Assembly: GCA_036939975.1 (NCBI GenBank)
Contig: JALLPB010001268.1
Coordinates: 1-10,469 of the forward strand
DNA length: 10,469 nt
Source: Cyclostephanos tholiformis
Taxonomy: Eukaryota > Bacillariophyta > Thalassiosirophyceae > Thalassiosirales > Thalassiosiraceae
Direction: 5' to 3'
Shown: positions 6,923 to 10,469 of the stretch, one piece after another
Numbering within the stretch: position 1 is the stretch's first letter
Layout: every line of letters starts with the position of its first letter
Made by a program: the position numbers and the translations under genes
The notes under the pieces: generated by a model
Told to the model about the DNA's origin: nothing
What the model saw: the letters and a program-made list of their open reading frames with translations, nothing else
The model's database searches: none

Positions 6923-7304
6923 TTATCGTCGGGATTCGACAAGAACTATATGAGGAAGAAGTGGACAACGTGCCAATGCCCACGACGTTGTACGGATTGC
7001 ATCGTCCCTCCTTGTGACATGGTAATTCCCCAATCTCAACAGGTCGTCGTTCAGCCTCTAGTATTGCGGCTTAGCCACGGTGAACACGTGTCCTTGAGCG
7101 TGGGGGAGATAACTGGACGTGCCGGAGAAGAGTCCACCGGATACGTGTCTGCCACCAAAGCCAGATCAAGATCCAGACGACGACGACAACGATGCCAATT
7201 CGCCAATGTTGTTCCTCCTCCCTGGGAGGCCGCCGCTGCCGCCGCCGTCCTCCCATACGCCGGCGCTGCACCTGAGACTTTCGCCCCCATCGTCGTCTGA
7301 GTCG
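6923..7304 (-). other. GC-rich stretch with broken coding-like text, no complete gene
   Basis: Every frame is interrupted. The most protein-like text is on the minus strand in the same frame as the 193-codon ORF: MASDDDSDDDGGESLR near 7315, SGGLFSGTSSYLPHAQG, HVFTVAKPQY, LNDDLLRLGNYHVTR, separated by TGA, TAG and TAA stops. It then reads directly into the 193-codon ORF. This supports an older continuous reading frame on the minus strand from here leftwards. On the plus strand there is a 208-codon frame (6674-7300) of Arg-rich, low-complexity composition that I take as a shadow of the GC-rich codon pattern. Confidence 0.25.
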
Positions 7305-8085
7305 TCGTCCGATGCCATCAAATACTCCCCCCTCATCTTCCCCACCCGTCGTACGTCATTGTATTGGGCAGCGTCATTGACGATGGCGTTTCGTCGTCGT
7401 CCAATGCCCCCCCATCAGTCCACGCATCATCTTCATGGGAATGATGGGTAATGCATCGAAGCACCGTCCGACACCCCCCGATGAATATCGCCGCCGACAA
7501 TCATCATCGACGTCCATGCGACCACCACCGCGACGATGTGGCTCATTGTGTCATCTTCCACACCCGTCGTACGTCATTGTATTGGGCAGCATCATCAACG
7601 ATGGCGTTTCATCGTCATCCGATGCCATCATATATTTCCCCCCCATCAGTCCACGCACCATCTTCATGGGAATGACGGGTAATACGTCGAAGCGCCGTCC
7701 GACACCCCCCCGATGAATATTGCTGCCAACATCGACATCGACGTCCATGCGACCGCTGCCGCGACAATGGCTCGTTGTGTCATTGTCCCCACCCGTCGTA
7801 CGTCATCGTATTGGGCAGCATCCCCGACGATGGCGTTTCGTCGTCATCCGATGCCATCATATACTCCCCCCCCATCAGTCCACACACCATCTTCATGGGA
7901 ATGACGAGTAATATGTTGAAGCGCCGTCCTACACCCCCCCGACAAATATCGCCAGCGACAATCTTCATCGACGTCCATGTGACCACCGTCGCAACGATGA
8001 CTCATTTTGTCATCATCCCCACCCGTCGTACGTCATCAATTGGGCAGCATCCCCGACAACGGCGTCTTTCATTGCACTGGCGTCT
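7305..8085. repeat. tandem repeat of about 228 bp, three full copies plus partial ends
   Basis: The word ACCCGTCGTACGTCAT occurs at 7344, 7562, 7791 and 8021, giving unit lengths of 218, 229 and 230. Other words repeat in the same order in each unit: TTGGGCAGC, GATGGCGTTT, CATCAGTCCACRCA, ATCTTCATGGGAATGA, CGCCGTCC.ACACCCCCC, CGACGTCCATG. A partial copy precedes 7344 (TCCGATGCCATCA at about 7309), and the fourth copy ends near 8085. Units contain C runs of 6-8 that vary in length between copies, so no frame is kept. Minus-strand text MMASDDDETPS...MLPNTMTYDG recurs in two copies. 228 bases equals 76 codons, so the unit may once have encoded a 76-residue module. Confidence 0.85.
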
Positions 8086-8560
8086 CCCCCCCCCTCCTCC
8101 CTCCACGGCATCGGATGACGTACGGTACCGCTGCTCCCCCAGTAGTACGCTGGGCAACCACGAGATGCAATTGAATTTGACCTCATTGATGTGATCCTCC
8201 TCGTTGTTGTCGTCGTCATTGTCTACATCGTTTATGTCCCCATCGTTCATCGTCATTGTCGGGGGCAATAATCGGCACGACATACGTGGCGTCGGCATGA
8301 TGATCCCACCGATGTCCATTGTCCGCGCGGTACCCCTCTGACGCCACATCCCCCACGACGACATCGACGTAGACGACGATGATGGCATCATCATCATCGT
8401 TGTCATCGTTGTCACCAGACGGTGACGATGCGATGCACCATGGTGGCATGAGAACGCCATCGATGACGACAACGAAGCAAGACGAGACGGGAAAGAGGAG
8501 GATATCGAGGACGACGACGATGAATGCAACTTTGCTTCCCCCCCCCCCATAACGCCGCCA
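8086..8560. repeat. GAC/GTC/ATC trinucleotide-rich zone with long C runs
   Basis: The stretch begins with a run of nine C (8086-8094) and ends near a run of eleven C (8538-8548). Between them GTCGTC, ATCATC, GACGAC and GATGAT words dominate, especially at 8200-8240, 8355-8420 and 8500-8522. On the minus strand these give Asp-rich or Ser-rich text depending on frame (NDDDNNEED, SSSSSSISSSF). Embedded non-repetitive text is more protein-like, for example NEVKFNCISWLPSVLLG near 8170 and VPIIAPDNDDERWGHKR near 8240, but in different frames. All three minus frames have sizeable ORFs here, so the true frame is unresolved. Confidence 0.6.
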
Positions 8561-8738
8561 ATGCCGGAGCCGCGGTTACAAGGGGAGGACGTGGGCACAA
8601 TGACGTCGAGTGGTGCAATGACGAACGCTCGTGGGGAGGGTGGGAGTATGAGGACGACACGATGGCGTTATTGTTATCGCATGACAGCAGGACGAGTAAT
8701 GCCATCGTGGCGAATGCAATGATTGCGGCGGACGTCAT
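8545..8738 (-). CDS. signal-peptide-like first exon or gene start, function unknown
   Basis: ATG 8738 opens MTSAAIIAFATMALLVLLSC, a good secretory signal peptide by eye: a short N-region, a 15-residue hydrophobic core and a Cys/Asp/Asn-rich end. The frame continues through Ser/His/Pro-rich text to a run of eleven C (8538-8548, G on this strand). There the frame can slip into another open minus frame (AFIVVVLDILLFPVSSC, MPPWCIASSPSGDN). If this is the start of the gene ending at 5898, the product would be about 900 residues, secreted and anchored at its C-terminus. The plus strand over this region also has a 149-codon frame, less convincing. Confidence 0.35.
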
Positions 8739-8970
8739 CGTCGACGTTGATCATCTCCCCTCCCCCCCCCCTCCTCCTCCTCCTCCTTCCCATTGTACCC
8801 ATCCTCCTCGGGTGGTGGCGTTGGCAATAGCGGTGGCGATAGCGGATATGTTGGCATCATCATTGTCCATCATGATGATGCCGCCGTCGTGGAGATTGAT
8901 GATATTATCATACATTGTCGTGATGATGATGATCGGGCCCCATAACATCGTCGTCTTTGATGTCGATGCA
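8739..8970. repeat. low-complexity right edge of the GC-rich island
   Basis: A run of ten C at 8762-8771 is followed by TCC repeats to about 8790. ATCATC/GATGAT tracts lie at about 8857-8882 and 8920-8935. The minus frame shared with the ATG at 8738 has a separate 65-codon ORF (8948-8751) rich in Ile, Asp and Gly that ends in TGA 13 bases before the ATG. I read this as low-complexity sequence. Composition drops back to AT-rich at about 8970. Confidence 0.5.
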
Positions 8971-9134
8971 TAACTTCCATTGACAACAAGACAAGGGGAT
9001 CAAAAGACAAGTAGTAAAAAAGAATGATGGAAAACTTACGATCAAAGGATTGATTCTTGGTTGTAACTAATTGAAATCAATCAGGAAGTGGACAAATAAA
9101 AATAGGTAGTAATTATGAGTTGCATGCTGTTATT

Positions 9135-9345
9135 TGGGGTGGGGAGAGATGAAAAGGAGGAGGGTTGTTGCTCGGTGTGGGTTTCATGGGTTTCAATTTG
9201 AATTGGAAAAAGAAAGAAAGAGAAACAGAAAGTTTTTCAAAAAAAAAGAAAGAGGGAGAATGCTCGGGAGAAAAATTAATGGCAGGAAAGAAGGAAATTT
9301 TGGCGGGGACAGAAAATAAAAATTGGCAGGAACAGATAAAGATAA
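9135..9345. repeat. purine-rich (GA) tract
   Basis: The plus strand is strongly purine-biased here, with GAAAGAAAGAGAAA, nine A in a row near 9240, and GGAAAGAAGGAAA. The only frames are short Lys/Glu-rich ones (61 and 70 codons) that simply follow the base composition. Such a polypurine tract can mark a promoter region, a retroelement remnant or simple drift. No terminal repeat pair was found to support a retroelement. Confidence 0.5.
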
Positions 9346-9361
9346 CAAACGATGGCCAGAA

Positions 9362-9478
9362 ATGCATTGGCAAATAATAGGAACTGTTTACCCTTTCTGT
9401 ATTGTACGGATACGTCCAGGAAAATCATTTAATGTTTTTGAGGATCTTTTTGATAACTTCACAGCCGAAGTTGAGTAA
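9362..9478 (+). CDS. doubtful 38-aa ORF, possible exon
   Basis: The frame is open from a TAA near 9313 to TAA 9476-9478, with ATG at 9362-9364. The text is more protein-like than its surroundings: MHWQIIGTVYPFCIVRI, then RPGKSFNVFEDLFDNFTAEV. The upstream open part adds KDNKRWPE. It has no repeats and contains Trp, Cys and His, unlike chance AT-rich translations. No family was recognised. It may be a short exon, a relic, or chance. Confidence 0.2.
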   Translation: MHWQIIGTVYPFCIVRIRPGKSFNVFEDLFDNFTAEVE

Positions 9479-9522
9479 CTTCAGTGCGTCAGGTTCTTTT
9501 CTTACAAAAAAGTAAAAAGAAC
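9467..9522. other. two adjacent hairpins
   Basis: The first pairs GAAGTT (9467-9472) with AACTTC (9477-9482) around a 4-base loop. The second pairs GTTCTTTTCTTAC (9493-9505) with GTAAAAAGAAC (9512-9522), an 11-base-pair stem with two bulged bases and a 6-A loop. An outer imperfect pairing of AGCCGAAG (about 9463) with CTTTCGGC (about 9522) could enclose both. No gene is convincingly assigned to it; it could be a transposon end or an RNA structure. Confidence 0.5.
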
Positions 9523-9727
9523 TTTCGGCGAAGTCGATTCACAATGTAGGAATCCGCTAAAACTTAGTAAAAAAAGTTACGAATACTTGTTGAACAGTCT
9601 GTACGTCAAAAAATATGAATACTTTTGTGACAGAGTAGTACATATTATACCTATATACTAAGTACATGTACATGTGTATGTAGGGTTCTAAGATGAGTGA
9701 GTACTACCATACCTACCTACCGTTAAA

Positions 9728-10074
9728 GCCGGGGCATTATTAGGAACACCTTTTCAGCAAAGTGCGAGGGCTAAATCTATCATAATTAGTTTTTTGTCAC
9801 CAACCCCTGAGTGTGTCATTTTTCATTTGGATAAAGGGCTGTGGTAAATTTTATGTCAACCCAATTATATAAAAAATGCAAAATTTTGCGCTGAATCCAA
9901 TGATTGCATCCAGGTGTTCTGAAAATGATCCCATCACATTGCAATACAATTCCTCCTATTTTTAATTTTCTGACTAATTTAGACCTAGATTGTACATAGA
10001 ACCGGGTAATTACCTCAGATTCTGGGAAAATTTCCTGTCTGTTGCTTATGCCCTGGCATAGCTTATGCCCCGGC
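9728..10074. mobile_element. candidate MITE-like segment with 10-bp terminal inverted repeats
   Basis: GCCGGGGCAT at 9728-9737 is the perfect reverse complement of ATGCCCCGGC at 10065-10074; the segment between is about 350 bases, AT-rich and non-coding. A TTAA lies two bases before the left repeat (9723-9726), which recalls piggyBac-type insertion, but no TTAA or clear target duplication is present on the right. The right repeat is part of a set of closely spaced motifs that continue to 10135. So the boundary may instead be the subterminal region of a larger element extending to the right. Confidence 0.3.
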
Positions 10075-10135
10075 AGAAACGGTAGTACGATAGTATATAT
10101 TTTGGGGGATAAGCATCACTGGGGGATAAGCATCA
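10044..10135. repeat. two pairs of 15-bp motifs, each spaced 17 bp, pairs in opposite orientation
   Basis: GCTTATGCCCTGGCA (10044-10058) recurs as GCTTATGCCCCGGCA (10061-10075), start-to-start 17. GGGGGATAAGCATCA (10104-10118) recurs identically at 10121-10135, again start-to-start 17. GCTTATGCCCC and GGGGGATAAGC are reverse complements except for one base, so the two pairs face each other around a 28-base centre. The arrangement fits binding sites for a dimeric protein or transposase. It lies about 200 bases upstream of the ATG at 10334 and could belong to its promoter or element. Confidence 0.7.
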
Positions 10136-10138
10136 GAC

Positions 10139-10159
10139 GCTAAATCTACCATATTTAGC
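10139..10159. repeat. GCTAAAT/ATTTAGC hairpin, repeated at 9770-9789
   Basis: GCTAAAT at 10139-10145 and ATTTAGC at 10153-10159 form a perfect 7-bp stem around a 7-base loop. A near copy lies 369 bases to the left at 9770-9789 (18 of 20 bases the same, with the right arm eroded to AATTAG). Each copy follows a G-rich word. Further CTAAAT words occur near 10184 and 10234. The pair gives a second direct repeat in the same segment as the 10-bp inverted repeats. Confidence 0.55.
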
Positions 10160-10333
10160 ATGATGCTGATGATTACAACTAATCTAAATCTGTCGATTTC
10201 TCGCCAAATCCTACACATTCACCTTAACTAGATGTGCTAAATTGATCCGCAGTGGAAAGTTCTTTCTGGCGATATGATTCCTCTGAGAAATTACACCCGG
10301 CAGTGCGTAATCATTATGAAAAAACACACAACC

Positions 10334-10469
10334 ATGGCCGAGATTGTCGGTACGTTAATGGGCAGCCAAGGCCGCTCATGTGAGGAGCACACAGTTTGTG
10401 GCTCTGTGCTGGAGGAGGACATGGTTGTGCACTTTTGGAAGGTGCAGGTTTTGATTGAAGGTCACAAGG
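10334..10469 (+). CDS. partial gene running off the window, unknown small protein
   Basis: The frame is open from a TAA at about 10234 to the window end. In-frame ATGs are at 10274, 10316 and 10334. I choose 10334 because its context ACCATGGCC is the best, and because the protein becomes regular from there: MAEIVGTLMGSQGRSCEEH, then TVCGSVLEEDMVVHFWKVQ and VLIEGHK, 45 codons so far. Base composition is also less AT-rich from this point. The Cys/His spacing (C16, H19, C22) could bind a metal, but that is weak. It resembles, from general memory only, short proteins found in many copies near algal transposons. The adjacent inverted-repeat motifs would fit that, but the rest of the gene is needed. 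Confidence 0.5.
   Translation, partial: MAEIVGTLMGSQGRSCEEHTVCGSVLEEDMVVHFWKVQVLIEGHK

Larger units (their letters stand above)
9479..10273. other. AT-rich intergenic stretch without a supported gene
   Basis: Frames are short throughout. The stretch contains the second hairpin, a GTACATGTAC palindrome at about 9663-9672, and an ACCTACCTACC run before 9722. It also holds the inverted and direct repeat set at 9728-10159. No tRNA-like cloverleaf, snRNA-like motif or coding region could be supported. Confidence 0.6.

Noticed and set aside
7119..8194. Several plus-strand frames (110, 93, 139 codons) across the 228-bp repeats
   Set aside because: All frames on both strands tend to be open in this GTC/ATC-rich DNA, and the plus frames differ between copies because of C-run length.
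8524..8973. A 149-codon plus-strand frame with Pro and hydrophobic stretches
   Set aside because: Mostly TCC, ATC and GTC repeat translation. It overlaps the better minus-strand signal-peptide-like start at 8738.
9135..9377. Lys/Glu-rich plus-strand frames of 61 and 70 codons
   Set aside because: They are translations of a polypurine tract with no protein-like variation.
9728..10074. A complete piggyBac-type MITE because of TTAA next to the left repeat
   Set aside because: The right side lacks TTAA and any target duplication, and the 10-bp repeats are nested in a larger motif set. Only a low-confidence element is reported.

Overview
The window looks like a stretch of a eukaryotic nuclear genome, most likely a unicellular alga such as a diatom. 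This is an inference: genes are widely spaced, there are no bacterial-style operons or Shine-Dalgarno starts, microsatellites and minisatellites are dense, and several relics look like leftovers of mobile or fast-evolving lineage-specific genes. No rRNA, tRNA, CRISPR array or bacterial insertion sequence was found. Nothing is a confidently named gene; the best family call is a 2-oxoglutarate/Fe(II) oxygenase-like domain in a broken gene.

Left part (1-3570, AT-rich). Three copies of an 11-bp telomere-like repeat (57-89) precede a plus-strand ORF of unknown function (120-776). Converging on it from the right is a long minus-strand reading region (3283 down to 915). It reads as one decayed gene: a short ATG-led opening, a charged and probably nuclear N-terminal part (ORF 1974-3173), an in-frame TGA followed by 70 more open codons, then an oxygenase-like C-terminal domain spread over at least two frames. 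Just upstream of its 5' end are three exact-length 40-bp tandem repeats (3449-3568).

Middle (3570-5900). Around 3594-3808 coding-like text can be read on both strands. It is followed by the only long, clean, intact ORF of the window: 620 codons on the minus strand (5730-3868), with an N-terminal Cys cluster and no family I recognise.

GC-rich island (about 5900-8970). Composition changes sharply (one sampled 60-base line is 55% GC, against 32-37% in sampled flanking lines). The island holds a 30-bp minisatellite, a roughly 228-bp tandem repeat, long C runs and GAC/GTC/ATC trinucleotide tracts. Pieces on the minus strand suggest a decayed secreted or membrane-anchored glycoprotein gene: a signal-peptide-like start at 8738, Asp/Ser-rich stretches, a Pro/Thr linker of 10-residue repeats, a beta-rich stretch, and a C-terminal hydrophobic segment ending at 5898. 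The frames do not join, so this is a relic or a multi-exon gene.

Right part (8970-10469, AT-rich). A purine-rich tract, a 38-codon ORF, two hairpins, and a 350-bp segment bounded by 10-bp inverted repeats. It also has 17-bp-spaced paired motifs that resemble transposon subterminal repeats or binding sites. At the very end, a plus-strand ORF with a good start context (ATG 10334, possible upstream ATG 10274) runs off the window.
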